Positions 36,817 to 45,409 are shown, numbered from the stretch's first letter. The stretch: 59,428 bases of DNA from Haloferax marisrubri (GCF_001469875.2 NZ_LOPW02000017.1:485410-544837); one strand, 5' to 3'. The notes: generated by a model not told the origin, from the sequence alone. Numbers and translations: made by a program.

Positions 36817-37287
36817 CTATTTCTCCACGTCCGACGGCTCTCTGGTCAGGTCGTAGGTGTAGTGCCGCGGCTTGCGGTCCCGGAGCCAGTCGCGGAGCGG
36901 TTCGACCCGCGGGCGGTAGGTGAGCGTCGACCCGAGCGCGGTGAGCGGGAGGAACTTCGCCGCCTCGATTTCGTCGTCGGGGTCGCTCGGCGACGGCGTC
37001 GGGTCGTCGGCGACCGGCGTCGCGTGGTAGAACCGCTGGAGATAGATGCGGCGGTCGGGGGCGCGAATCTCGCTCGTGAAGGCGAGCGACTGGATTTCGA
37101 CTTCGACGCCGGTCTCCTCTGCGGCCTCGCGGGCGGCGGTCTCGAAGAAGAACTCCCCGGGTTCGGAGCCGCCTTTCGGCAGTCCCCAGCGGTCCTTCTC
37201 GTAGACCGCGAGCACGGAGTTCTCCTGTAGGACGACGACGCCGGCGGCCAGGTCGTGCGGGGCGGGGGCTTCTCTCGGCGTCGACAT
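36817..37287 (-). CDS. Nudix hydrolase
   Basis: 156 residues with a complete Nudix box GX5EX7REUXEEXGU: GGSEPGEFFFETAAREAAEE (about residues 40-59) continuing TGVEVE. The upstream VLAVYEKDRWGLPKGG and downstream EIEAAKFLPL fit the fold. The family cleaves nucleoside diphosphates linked to another group. The ATG at 37287 shares one base with the stop of the arginase gene, so the two are read together. A longer in-frame extension overlapping the arginase gene was rejected. Confidence 0.92.
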   Translation of the reverse strand: MSTPREAPAPHDLAAGVVVLQENSVLAVYEKDRWGLPKGGSEPGEFFFETAAREAAEETGVEVEIQSLAFTSEIRAPDRRIYLQRFYHATPVADDPTPSPSDPDDEIEAAKFLPLTALGSTLTYRPRVEPLRDWLRDRKPRHYTYDLTREPSDVEK

Positions 37288-38186
37288 CAGAGGATACGCT
37301 TGCCGAAGGCGCTTGCGGCGAGTTCGGTCGCGAGCGTCGCGGTCTCGTTGTGCTCGTCGAGGATGGGGTTGACCTCCACGAGTTCGAACGAGCGCATGGC
37401 CTCCGAGCGGGCGACGAGTTCCATCGCCGCGTGAGCCTCGCGGTAGGTCACGCCGCCGCGGACGGGCGTCCCGACGCCGGGGGCCTCGCGGGGGTCGAGC
37501 CAGTCGAGGTCGAGGCTGATGTGGACGCCGTCGGTGCCGTCGGTCGCCACGTCGAGGGCGTCGTTCGTCACGTCGGTGATGCCTCGCTCGTCGATGTCCG
37601 ACATCGTGTAGACCGTGACGTCGGTGTCGCGAATCTCCTCGGCCTCCGCGCCGTCGACGGAGCGGAGCCCGACGATGGCGACATTTTCTTCTTTCAGGCC
37701 GTCGGCGTTCGCCCACTCGACGCCCTCGAAGTCGCCGACACCGAGCGCGGCGGCCAGCGGCATGCCGTGGACGTTGCCGGACGGCGAGGTGCTCGGCGTG
37801 TTGAAGTCGCCGTGGGCGTCGAACCAGATGACGCCGATGTCGGCGTCGCGGGCGCTTCCCACCATCGAACCGATGGCGATTGAGTGGTCGCCGCCGAGCG
37901 CGAGCGGAGTCGTCCCCTCCGCGAGCGCGGTCGAGACGGCGTCGGCGAGGCTCGTCGTCACTTCTTCGACCTCCTGGACGTGTTTGGCGTTCGCCGCGCC
38001 GGCGTCCGCGTCCCGCGTCGCGTGGTGCGGGACCGCGAAGTCGCCCGCGTCAGTCGGCGAGACGCCCGCGGACTCGAGTTCCCCCGCGAGTCCGGCGTAT
38101 CGAATCGCGGAGGGACCCATGTCCACCCCGCGTCGATTGGCACCGTAGTCCGTCGGTGCACCGAGAATCCTGACGTTCCGTTCCAT
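37287..38186 (-). CDS. rocF: Arginase
   Basis: 299 residues, ureohydrolase fold, converting arginine to ornithine and urea with two manganese ions. Ligand motifs: GGDHS (His101), WFDAHGDFN (Asp123, His125, Asp127) and, later, SLDLDWLDP. SGNVHGMPLA and the N-terminal GAPTDYGANRRGVDMGPSAIR favour arginase over agmatinase. It probably supports arginine catabolism. A TATA-like box 26 bp upstream (38207-38215) gives a leaderless start. The Nudix gene overlaps its end by one base. Confidence 0.92.
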   Translation of the reverse strand: MERNVRILGAPTDYGANRRGVDMGPSAIRYAGLAGELESAGVSPTDAGDFAVPHHATRDADAGAANAKHVQEVEEVTTSLADAVSTALAEGTTPLALGGDHSIAIGSMVGSARDADIGVIWFDAHGDFNTPSTSPSGNVHGMPLAAALGVGDFEGVEWANADGLKEENVAIVGLRSVDGAEAEEIRDTDVTVYTMSDIDERGITDVTNDALDVATDGTDGVHISLDLDWLDPREAPGVGTPVRGGVTYREAHAAMELVARSEAMRSFELVEVNPILDEHNETATLATELAASAFGKRIL

Positions 38187-38206
38187 AGTAGACCAACTCG
38201 TTCGGG

Positions 38207-38215
38207 GTGTTTAGT
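38207..38215 (-). promoter_or_regulatory. TATA-like box of the arginase-Nudix unit
   Basis: Minus-strand ACTAAACAC is centred about 25 bp before the arginase ATG at 38186. Confidence 0.45.
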
Positions 38216-38342
38216 GGCATCGGAAAAACACCCTTATTGATAATGCGCTCCGTCGTCTCCGAGGAGGCCGCCGTGTGGCGACGTGGACTCCGGCCCGTGC
38301 AAGGCCATCTCGCTTTTCCGCGACCGTGTCGTATCGAGTGCC

Positions 38343-39653
38343 ATGCGGCACTTGCAGATTCGCGTCGAGGCGGGGGAACTCGACGCGGTCGTCGATGCGC
38401 TCCGAAGCGAGGACGTCGACCCGGTCGTCCTCCCGCTCGGCGAGTCAGACGCCGACTCTCGGTCGTACCTCGTCGAGTTCCCGCTGCCGACGGAGGCGGT
38501 GGACAGAATCAGAGAGACGCTCTCGGAGGCGGGATTCGAGGAGCGCTACCTCGTCATCGGCAACATCGAGTCGGCGACGACGCCGCACTACGACCGACTC
38601 GTCGAGCGGTACGTCGAGGGCGACGAGGAAGAAGAACGCGTCTCGAACGAGGAGATTCTGACGAAGGCGCACGACCTCAACCCCCAGCCGACGGCGTACT
38701 ACGGGATGACGGTGTTGAGCGCGCTCGTCGCCACGGCGGGACTGTTGCTCGACTCGCCCGCTCTCGTGGTCGGGTCGATGGTCATCGCCCCGCAAATCGG
38801 CGCGGCGCTCATGGCCAGCGTCGGCGCGGCCCTCGGAGAGGACGCGATGTTCACCAACGGGGTTCGTTCGACGGTCGCCGGCCTCGCCGTTGCCATCGTC
38901 GCCGCCGCGGCGCTGGGATGGGGGCTCAAGACGGCGCAGTTCGTGCCGTCGGCGCTGAACGTGACCACGGTCCAGCAGATAGCGAGTCGGTCGTCGCCGG
39001 GGCTGTTGACGCTCGTCGTCGCACTCTGTGCGGGCGCGGCCGGGGGTGTCGGCTTGGCGACCGAACTCCCCGTTTCAATCGTCGGCGTCGCGGTCGCGGC
39101 CGCGACCGTCCCCGCCGCCGCGGCCGTCGGTATCGGCGTCGCGTGGGCGATTCCGGCGGTCGCCGTCGGCGCGCTCACCCTCCTCGCGGTCAACGTCGCG
39201 AGCATCGTCCTCGCGGGGACGCTCGCGCTCTGGTACCTCGGCTATCGGCCGAGCTACTGGGACTCGTCGGGGTCGACGAGACGGCGGCTTCGCTCGTTTT
39301 TCGGGACCAGAGCGACGTGGGTGGCGCTCGTCTTTCTCGGCCTCACCGTGCTCGGCCCGGGGTCGCTCCTCACCTCGCAAATCGCGTTCGAGAACGGTGC
39401 GACCGGGAGCGTCCAAACCGTTCTCGACGACCCGGAGTACGACGCGCTCGAACTGCTGTCGGTCAGCGTCGAGTTCGGAACCGTCGGACTCGACGACGCA
39501 CCCCGGCGGGTGACGGTTGCGGTCCAACACCCGGTCGGTCGCCAGTACCCGCAGTTGTCGTCGCGAATCGAAGACCGAATACGCGAGACGACGGGCAGAG
39601 ACGTCGTCGTGACTGTGAACTTCGAACAGCGGAGTCGGTCGGGGCCGTCGTGA
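38343..39653 (+). CDS. DUF389 family membrane protein
   Basis: 436 residues. The N-terminal soluble part (MRHLQIRVEAGELDAVVDAL, residues 1-110) resembles a small ferredoxin-like regulatory domain. The membrane part contains the DUF389 signature (YYGMTVLSALVATAGLLLDSP and VVGSMVIAPQIGAALMASVG), with about six helices. Residues 320-436 form another soluble region after a last helix. Function is unknown; members may be transporters. The start at 38343 avoids a 20-codon extension that overlaps the divergent arginase promoter. Confidence 0.9.
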   Translation: MRHLQIRVEAGELDAVVDALRSEDVDPVVLPLGESDADSRSYLVEFPLPTEAVDRIRETLSEAGFEERYLVIGNIESATTPHYDRLVERYVEGDEEEERVSNEEILTKAHDLNPQPTAYYGMTVLSALVATAGLLLDSPALVVGSMVIAPQIGAALMASVGAALGEDAMFTNGVRSTVAGLAVAIVAAAALGWGLKTAQFVPSALNVTTVQQIASRSSPGLLTLVVALCAGAAGGVGLATELPVSIVGVAVAAATVPAAAAVGIGVAWAIPAVAVGALTLLAVNVASIVLAGTLALWYLGYRPSYWDSSGSTRRRLRSFFGTRATWVALVFLGLTVLGPGSLLTSQIAFENGATGSVQTVLDDPEYDALELLSVSVEFGTVGLDDAPRRVTVAVQHPVGRQYPQLSSRIEDRIRETTGRDVVVTVNFEQRSRSGPS

Positions 39654-39703
39654 CCGCCTGAGGCCGAAGACGGGGACGAACGTCGGGAGACCGAACCAGT
39701 AGG

Positions 39704-40624
39704 CTACTCGTCGAGGTACGGTTCGCAGACGCGCCGGACGCCCTCTTCGAAGGAGATCTGGGGTTCCCAGCCGGTCGCTTCGCGAATCTTCGTGCAGTCG
39801 GCCATCGTGTCGTGGACGTACACGTCGAGGGGGTTTTCGATGTAGACCGGGTCGACGTCGGTTCCGAGCGTCTCGTTTATCAACTCGACCATCTCGTTGA
39901 ACGAGTAGCTCTCGCTGGTGCCGAGGTTGTAGATACCCTGAAGCCGGTGGTCGGCGGCGAGTTCGATGCCGCGGACAATGTCGTCGACGTGGGTGAAGTC
40001 GCGGGTCTGGGTGCCGTCGCCGAACAGCTCCGGCGACTCGCCGTCCGCGATTTTGTCGGCGAACTGCGCGACCGTGTTGGCGAACTCGCCTTTGTGTTCT
40101 TCCGCGCCGCCGAAGCCCTGATACACCGAGAAAAAGCGGAGCCCGGCCGTCCGCATGTCGTAGTGGTGGTGGAAGTATTCGGCGTAGCGCTCGCGGGCGA
40201 GTTTCGACGCCTCGTACCCCGTGCGCGCCTCGACGGGCATGTCCTCCGGCGAGGGTTCGGTCCGGGAGCCGTAAATCGAGGAGGTGGAGGCGTAGACGAC
40301 GGTGTCACAGCCGTCGTTTCGGGCCTGTTCGACCGTGTTCACGAAGCCTTCGACGTTGACCCGCGCGCCTTTCCTCGGGTTCTCCTCGTGCATCTTGTAC
40401 GACGACAGCGCCGCCAGATGGAACACCACGTCCACGCCCTCAGTCGGGAGGTCGTCGTCGAGGACGCTCGCGTCGTGGAATTCGACCGCGTCGTCGAGGT
40501 TCTCGGGCGTCCCGAGATAGAGGTCGTCGACCGCGACGACCTCGTTTTCCGCCGCGAGATGGTTCGCGAGGTTCGAGCCGATGAAGCCGGCACCGCCGGT
40601 GACGAGGACTCGTTTCCCGTTCAT
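39704..40624 (-). CDS. NAD-dependent sugar-nucleotide epimerase/dehydratase (GalE-like)
   Basis: A 306-residue extended short-chain dehydrogenase. The N-terminal VTGGAGFIGSNLANHL binds NAD; FHLAALSS, STSSIYG and the catalytic YEASK (Tyr-x-x-x-Lys) are present, as are RFFSVYQGFG and GDGTQTRDFTHVDDIV. These fit UDP-glucose 4-epimerase or a related sugar-nucleotide epimerase for glycan synthesis; the exact substrate cannot be told. No glycosyltransferase is adjacent. A TATA-like box 26 bp upstream suggests a leaderless mRNA. Confidence 0.9.
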   Translation of the reverse strand: MNGKRVLVTGGAGFIGSNLANHLAAENEVVAVDDLYLGTPENLDDAVEFHDASVLDDDLPTEGVDVVFHLAALSSYKMHEENPRKGARVNVEGFVNTVEQARNDGCDTVVYASTSSIYGSRTEPSPEDMPVEARTGYEASKLARERYAEYFHHHYDMRTAGLRFFSVYQGFGGAEEHKGEFANTVAQFADKIADGESPELFGDGTQTRDFTHVDDIVRGIELAADHRLQGIYNLGTSESYSFNEMVELINETLGTDVDPVYIENPLDVYVHDTMADCTKIREATGWEPQISFEEGVRRVCEPYLDE

Positions 40625-40646
40625 GTGCTACCGAACTCTCGTGAGC

Positions 40647-40655
40647 CGTATAGTG
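40647..40655 (-). promoter_or_regulatory. TATA box of the epimerase gene
   Basis: Minus-strand CACTATACG is centred about 27 bp before the ATG at 40624. Confidence 0.5.
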
Positions 40656-40683
40656 CTATCGACAGCATCGAGGCCGAATTAGG

Positions 40684-40696
40684 GTTCAAAATGAAC
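40684..40696. promoter_or_regulatory. Palindrome between the divergent epimerase and HTH genes
   Basis: GTTCA-AAA-TGAAC is a perfect 5-bp inverted repeat with a 3-base centre, about 30 bp upstream of the epimerase TATA box. It is a candidate activator or repressor site; the adjacent HTH protein is a possible ligand. Confidence 0.4.
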
Positions 40697-40757
40697 ATTC
40701 ATGAGTGAGTCGTGGTTACAAAGTAGACGAACGGCAGATTCGAGGCGTCATCCATCG

Positions 40758-40766
40758 GATTTAAGG
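40758..40766 (+). promoter_or_regulatory. TATA box of the HTH protein gene
   Basis: GATTTAAGG is centred 28 bp before the ATG at 40790, so a nearly leaderless mRNA is expected. Confidence 0.55.
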
Positions 40767-40789
40767 ACGTATGTAGCGAACCACTCTCC

Positions 40790-41323
40790 ATGTCATCAAT
40801 CGAGCTCACTTCGAGTCAGAAAACTATCTTAACCGCCCTCATCAACCTCTATCGGGACTCCGAGGACGCCGTGAAGGGTGAGGATATCGCGACCGAAGTC
40901 AACCGAAACCCCGGCACCATCCGAAACCAGATGCAGAGCCTGAAGGCGCTTCAACTGGTCGAGGGCGTACCCGGCCCGAAGGGTGGCTACAAGCCGACCG
41001 CGAACGCCTACGAGGCGCTCGACGTGGACAAGATGGACGAGCCCGCGTTCGTTCCCCTGTTCCACAACGACGAGGAAGTCGAGGGCGTCAACGTGGACGA
41101 AATCGACCTCTCCAGCGTCCACCACCCCGAACTGTGCCGCGCCGAGATTCACGTCCAGGGCTCCGTCCGCGACTTCCACGAGGGCGACAAGATTCGCGTC
41201 GGACCGACGCCCCTCTCGAAGCTCGTCATCGACGGCACCCTCGACGGCAAGGACGACACGAGCAACATCCTCATCCTCCGCATCGACGACATGAAGGCAC
41301 CCGTCGGCGAACCCCAGCACTAA
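40790..41323 (+). CDS. Winged-helix DNA-binding protein with C-terminal ligand-like domain
   Basis: 177 residues. Residues 5-75 form a winged helix (SSQKTILTALINLYRDSEDA, then ATEVNRNPGTIRNQMQSLKA and a wing GPKGGYKPT). The C-terminal 95 residues are acidic and beta-rich (CRAEIHVQGSVRDFHEGDKI), resembling a small sensor or oligomerisation domain that I cannot name. It is divergent from the epimerase gene across a 165-bp region with a palindrome, so autoregulation or control of the epimerase is plausible but unproven. Confidence 0.85.
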   Translation: MSSIELTSSQKTILTALINLYRDSEDAVKGEDIATEVNRNPGTIRNQMQSLKALQLVEGVPGPKGGYKPTANAYEALDVDKMDEPAFVPLFHNDEEVEGVNVDEIDLSSVHHPELCRAEIHVQGSVRDFHEGDKIRVGPTPLSKLVIDGTLDGKDDTSNILILRIDDMKAPVGEPQH

Positions 41324-41338
41324 CCACGCTCCTCTCTT

Positions 41339-41347
41339 CGTCTTTTT
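41339..41347 (+). terminator. T-run after the HTH gene
   Basis: CTCTTCGTCTTTTT lies 16-24 bp after the stop codon. Confidence 0.45.
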
Positions 41348-41590
41348 CCGGGCACTCTCCACACGGCCTGACCAGCGGGACCGGCGTTCGGCCGGCGGAC
41401 GGTCGGCCAGCGGGCGGTCGGACGGCACGAGAAACGAGCGTGCGGACGCGCTGAACGCCGCGAGTGACTGAATCGAACACCGCGAGTGGCGACGCGACGC
41501 GCGGCTCGAAGCGTGAAGAACGGAGAAACCGAAGTCGAGTCGGCGAGCGTCGGGCGTCGCGTCACCCGGCGGTCGAGCGCGGCGTCCGTG

Positions 41591-42784
41591 TTAGAGGTCG
41601 TTCCAGGCGGAGAGCGCGCGCTTCGGCGACGTCACGTCCGCAATCCAGTTCGCGGCGATACCCTTCTTCAGCGTCCGCGCGAGCGGGCCACCGAAGACGT
41701 TGACGGGGAACTCGCCGACGACTGGGAACTTCACGCCGTGAGCGACGGCGTCGTGGCCGATGGAGATGACCGTCCCCTTGTCGGTGAACGTCCAGCGCTT
41801 GAGCGGCTTGCCGGCGATGGCGCGGGCGATGTTCTCGCCGGCCACGTCCGCGGCGTCCCAGGCGGCCTGCGCCGTCGGCGGCGCGACGCTGTCGGGACCC
41901 TGCTCGACGAGGGCGCAGTCGCCGACCGCGAAGACGCGGTCGTCGCTGGTCTGGAAGTCCTCCTCGGCGAAGAAGCGGTGGGAGCGCTCGTCCTGTTCGA
42001 GTTCCACGTCGGACGCCTCGGGCTGACCGGTGATGCCGCCGGTCCAGACGAGCACGTCGTAGTCGAGTTCCTCGGGCTCTTCGTCCTCGCCGCCGCCGAT
42101 GAAGACGGTCTCCTCGTCGACCTTCGAGATGAAGTCGCCGGTGAGAATGTCGATGTCGAGGTCTTCGACGCGACGGCGGAGCGCGCCCTGCAGTTCGGGG
42201 TCGTTTCCGGGGAAGATTTCGTCCATCCCCTCGACCAGTTTGATGTCGATGGGCGCGCGGTTAGTGTCGCGGTACTCGGCGACTTCAGCGGCCGTCTGGA
42301 TGCCGGAGAGGCCCGCACCGCCGATGACGACCTGCGCGGGGTCGTCGCGGGAGGCGTCGGCGGCCGCCTCCTTGATGTCCTGGTGAATCTCGCGGGCGTC
42401 GTCGAGGCCCTTGAGCTGGTGGGCGAACTCCTCGAGGCCCTCGATGCCGAAGAAGGCGGTCGAAGAGCCGATGGCGACGAGCAGATAGTCGTAGTCGACG
42501 GTGTCGCCGCCTTCGAGTTCGACGACGCGCTCGTCGACGTCCACGTCGGTCGCGCGACCCTTGACGAAGTCGGTCGAGTCCTCCTTGACGTCATCGACGG
42601 GGATGGCGATGCTGGACTCGACGCTCGGGTCGCGGATACAGCGGTGGACCTCGTGGAGGACGAGGTGGTAGTCGTGTTCGGCGACCCACGTGAGTTGTGC
42701 GTCGTGACCGAGCTCTTCTTCGAGGGTTTTGACCGCGCCGGCCCCGGCGTACCCCGAGCCGAGAACGACGACCTGCGTGCTCAT
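41591..42784 (-). CDS. ndh: Type II NADH dehydrogenase
   Basis: 397 residues of the single-subunit NDH-2 family, which passes electrons from NADH to menaquinone without pumping protons. The FAD-binding VVLGSGYAGAGAVKTL at the N-terminus, the NAD-binding VVIGGAGLSGIQTAAEVAEY (about residues 153-172) and the FAD-contacting FAVGDCALVE are intact; PPTAQAAWDAADVAGENI is a quinone/FAD-side motif of the family. The C-terminal part lacks a strong transmembrane helix, so binding is likely peripheral. A TATA-like box (42805-42814) predicts a leaderless start. Confidence 0.92.
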   Translation of the reverse strand: MSTQVVVLGSGYAGAGAVKTLEEELGHDAQLTWVAEHDYHLVLHEVHRCIRDPSVESSIAIPVDDVKEDSTDFVKGRATDVDVDERVVELEGGDTVDYDYLLVAIGSSTAFFGIEGLEEFAHQLKGLDDAREIHQDIKEAAADASRDDPAQVVIGGAGLSGIQTAAEVAEYRDTNRAPIDIKLVEGMDEIFPGNDPELQGALRRRVEDLDIDILTGDFISKVDEETVFIGGGEDEEPEELDYDVLVWTGGITGQPEASDVELEQDERSHRFFAEEDFQTSDDRVFAVGDCALVEQGPDSVAPPTAQAAWDAADVAGENIARAIAGKPLKRWTFTDKGTVISIGHDAVAHGVKFPVVGEFPVNVFGGPLARTLKKGIAANWIADVTSPKRALSAWNDL

Positions 42785-42804
42785 GTCGTCGTCTGCGCAG
42801 TCAT

Positions 42805-42814
42805 CCGATAAAGG
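42805..42814 (-). promoter_or_regulatory. TATA box of the NADH dehydrogenase gene
   Basis: Minus-strand CCTTTATCGG is centred 26 bp before the ATG at 42784. Confidence 0.55.
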
Positions 42815-42898
42815 GGCTTTGAAACCGTCTCCACGACTGTGGTAATTTTGGCCTCCACGCCCCCAGAGCGTCGAAATCCGGGTTCGACGGCTGTCGGA

Positions 42899-43717
42899 TT
42901 AGTCGAGGCTGAGACCCGCGTGCCAGCGGTCGACGCCCGCGTCTCGCTTGACCGCGTCCATCTTGGCGAGGAGGTGGACCGCGAGGCTGGCGGTCTCCGC
43001 CGCGCGCGACTCGCCTTCGGTTCGGAACTCGCCTGTGACCCGGTTCGCGTAGACCGAGCAGACGGCCCCCGCGCGGAGGCCGTAGACGTTGGCGATGGTC
43101 AGGAGCGCCGCGGCCTCCATCTCGATGTTCTTCACGTTCGCCTCGCGGAGTTCCTCGACCAGCGAGTCGGAGCCGGCGGCGCGGAAGCCCTCGAAGCCGG
43201 GGCGACCCTGCCCCGCGTAGAAGGAGTCGGCGCTCATCGTGAGGCCGACGTGGTAGTCGTAGCCGAGGCGTTCGGCGGCCGCAACGAGCGCCGAGACGAC
43301 CTCGTGGTCGGAAACGGCGGGGTAGTCCTCGCGGACGTACTCCTTGGAGGTTCCCTCCTGTCGGACCGCGCCCGAGGTGATGACGAGGTCGCCCACGTCC
43401 ATCTCGGGCTGAATCGCGCCGCAGGAGCCGACGCGGATGAAGGTGTCCGCGCCGACGCGAGCGAGTTCCTCCACGGCGATGGCCGCCGAGGGACTGCCGA
43501 TACCCGTCGACGTGACCGAAATCGGCGTCCCGTCGTAACTGCCCGTCGCCGTCCGGTACTCGCGGTGGTAGGCCTTCTCCTCGTGGTCGTCCCACAGCGC
43601 CGTCACCTTGTCCACGCGCTCGGGGTTCCCCGGGAGCAACACCGCGTCGGCGAGGTCCTCGGGACCGACTTCGAGGTGGTACTGGACCTCGTCGTTCGGG
43701 TCCTCACTATCGTTCAT
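42899..43717 (-). CDS. udp: Uridine phosphorylase (nucleoside phosphorylase family)
   Basis: 272 residues, phosphorolysing uridine to uracil and ribose 1-phosphate. LLPGNPERVDKV (phosphate site), TSTGIGSPSAAIAVEEL, RVGSCGAIQPEMDVGDLVI and NIEMEAAALLTIANVYG (with the nucleoside-binding Met-Glu) are typical of the NP-I family uridine phosphorylases. It is the last gene of a tight operon: its ATG overlaps the stop of the metzincin-like lipoprotein gene by 4 bases (ATGA), and cytidine deaminase is first. Cytidine would be deaminated by cdd and the uridine cleaved here. Confidence 0.93.
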   Translation of the reverse strand: MNDSEDPNDEVQYHLEVGPEDLADAVLLPGNPERVDKVTALWDDHEEKAYHREYRTATGSYDGTPISVTSTGIGSPSAAIAVEELARVGADTFIRVGSCGAIQPEMDVGDLVITSGAVRQEGTSKEYVREDYPAVSDHEVVSALVAAAERLGYDYHVGLTMSADSFYAGQGRPGFEGFRAAGSDSLVEELREANVKNIEMEAAALLTIANVYGLRAGAVCSVYANRVTGEFRTEGESRAAETASLAVHLLAKMDAVKRDAGVDRWHAGLSLD

Positions 43718-44952
43718 GACTCTACTCGCGGGTGGGCGGTGGAAATTCTTGCGTTCTCCGAGGAGGCCCCCGCGGGCGTCGTCGCGTTCTCGTACGAGGT
43801 CGTGGCCGTCGCGCGGTCGGTCGTCGCGTTAGCCGCCGCCTCGCCCGCGAGACCGCGCCATGCCGGGTCGTCGGAGAGGTCGCCGTCGCGGAACGGCGGC
43901 GGGAGGTCCGCGCGCTCGTCGGCCGCCAGCAGGTAGCCGAGCCCCGCGCCGACGTACCAGTCCACCAGCGACGGGCCGAGGTCGGCGTCCACGACGAGGT
44001 CGCCGCCGGTGTACCACTCCAGCGCCTCGTCCTCGTCTGCGTCGACGCCGGTCCGCCGCCAGCGCACGCCCGAGTCGCCGTCGCCGAACGCCGACACCGA
44101 GACGGTCACGTCCGCCATCGACGGGTCGGAGACGCGTTCGAACGAGAGGTCCGCGGGCGCGACGCCGTCGGCTCCGCCCTCGTAGTACGACAGCGCGTGA
44201 TCGATTTCAGCCTCGTAGGTCGCCCGCTCGCCGGGCGAGACGTTCGAGAGGTCGACGTGGACCGCGACGGTGCGCTCGCGGAAGGGCGTCTCCCGGTCGG
44301 CGGCGTCCGGTTCGGGGAGTCGCGTCGTCTGGATGCGCTCGGACAGCACGGGGAACGCGTCGGCGTCGTCGTGAGTCAGCCCGAGCAGGTGGCCGAACTC
44401 GTGGCTCAGCACCGTCTGAGTCGTCTCGTCGTCGTACCCGGCGGCGACGACCACCGAAACCGGCCCCGTCGGCGCGGTGGGCTCGTCGCCGTCGAGAAGG
44501 GGCGCACAGCCGACCGCGTCCGCGCCGGCGTAGTCGCCGCAGCCGTCGATTCGCTCGACGACCGAGACGGTCACGTCCGGTTCCGAGGCGTTCGGCACCA
44601 CGACGAACGCCGGGTCGTAGGCGACCGCCGACGCGTTCGCCCGCCAGTAGGCGACCGCCGATTCGACGAGCGAAACGTAGTCGCGGCCGTCCGCGGGCGC
44701 GTCGATGCCGACGACGACGGGCGCGTGCCCCCACGGGTTGTCGGCAGGTCGCGTCTCCGGCATCGCCACCGACTCGGGTCCGCCGATGGCGGCCGAGACG
44801 GCTCCATCGTCGCCGTCGCTCGCGTCGGCCGAGGGGGCCCCGAGGGCGGCGTCCACGACCGGTGGGGACGGCGACAGGGACGTACACCCCGAAAGCACGA
44901 CGAGCAGGACGAGCGCGAGGGCGGCGGTTCCGCGGTCGGCGGCGAGCGACAC
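43714..44952 (-). CDS. Metzincin-like zinc metalloprotease lipoprotein
   Basis: 412 residues from a GTG start one base after the cdd stop. A hydrophobic signal with lipobox LSGC (Cys23) predicts an extracytoplasmic lipoprotein. The first half ends in HEFGHLLGLTH (His184, Glu185, His188, His194), a complete HExxHxxGxxH zinc motif. The second half (about residues 225-345) repeats the same order: a paired helix segment, an (A/P)DVTVSV strand, a Gly/Asp-rich loop and a helix WYVGAGLGYLL in place of the zinc helix, so it looks like a dead copy. No clear Met-turn is visible. It lies between cdd and udp, overlapping udp. The substrate is unknown. Confidence 0.85.
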   Translation of the reverse strand: MSLAADRGTAALALVLLVVLSGCTSLSPSPPVVDAALGAPSADASDGDDGAVSAAIGGPESVAMPETRPADNPWGHAPVVVGIDAPADGRDYVSLVESAVAYWRANASAVAYDPAFVVVPNASEPDVTVSVVERIDGCGDYAGADAVGCAPLLDGDEPTAPTGPVSVVVAAGYDDETTQTVLSHEFGHLLGLTHDDADAFPVLSERIQTTRLPEPDAADRETPFRERTVAVHVDLSNVSPGERATYEAEIDHALSYYEGGADGVAPADLSFERVSDPSMADVTVSVSAFGDGDSGVRWRRTGVDADEDEALEWYTGGDLVVDADLGPSLVDWYVGAGLGYLLAADERADLPPPFRDGDLSDDPAWRGLAGEAAANATTDRATATTSYENATTPAGASSENARISTAHPRVES

Positions 44953-44953
44953 G

Positions 44954-45385
44954 TTACTCGTCGGTGTCGGCGGCGTCGCGCTTCGCCGCGGCGGCTTCGA
45001 GCGTGTCCAGCGAGATGGTGTTCGGGAGGAGTTCACCGAGCGTGTACTCGGCGACGTCGTCGCCCCCGAGGTCGCAGACGACCGGGAGGTCCTCGTCGCA
45101 GAACTCGGCGAGCGTCTGGCGGCACATCCCGCAGGGGGTGACGCCGTCGCGCGCCCCCGAGGTGACGACGAGGCGGTCGAACTCAGTATGGCCGTTCTTC
45201 ACGGCCTCCGCGATGGCGACCTCCTCGGCGTGGAGGCTGTTCGAGTAGTTCGCGTTCTCGATGTTACAGCCGACGTAAACCTCGCCGTCGGCGGTCCTGA
45301 GCGCCGCTCCGACGGTGTACTCCGAGTAGGGAACGTAGGCGTTGTCGAGCGCTTCGCGGGCGCGTTCGACGAGTGCTTCGGGCAT
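44954..45385 (-). CDS. cdd: Cytidine deaminase
   Basis: 143 residues, homotetramer-type cytidine deaminase (cytidine to uridine and ammonia). The zinc site is complete: HAEEVAI (with the catalytic Glu) and PCGMCRQ (two Cys ligands); CNIENANYSNSLHAE is the classical family block. First gene of the operon with the metzincin-like lipoprotein and udp; the lipoprotein GTG starts one base after its TAA. A long upstream in-frame extension is Arg-rich and rejected; the ATG at 45385 has a TATA-like box 26 bp before it. Confidence 0.95.
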   Translation of the reverse strand: MPEALVERAREALDNAYVPYSEYTVGAALRTADGEVYVGCNIENANYSNSLHAEEVAIAEAVKNGHTEFDRLVVTSGARDGVTPCGMCRQTLAEFCDEDLPVVCDLGGDDVAEYTLGELLPNTISLDTLEAAAAKRDAADTDE

Positions 45386-45409
45386 TGGGCGCTCATTCGC
45401 GTGGGGTGG

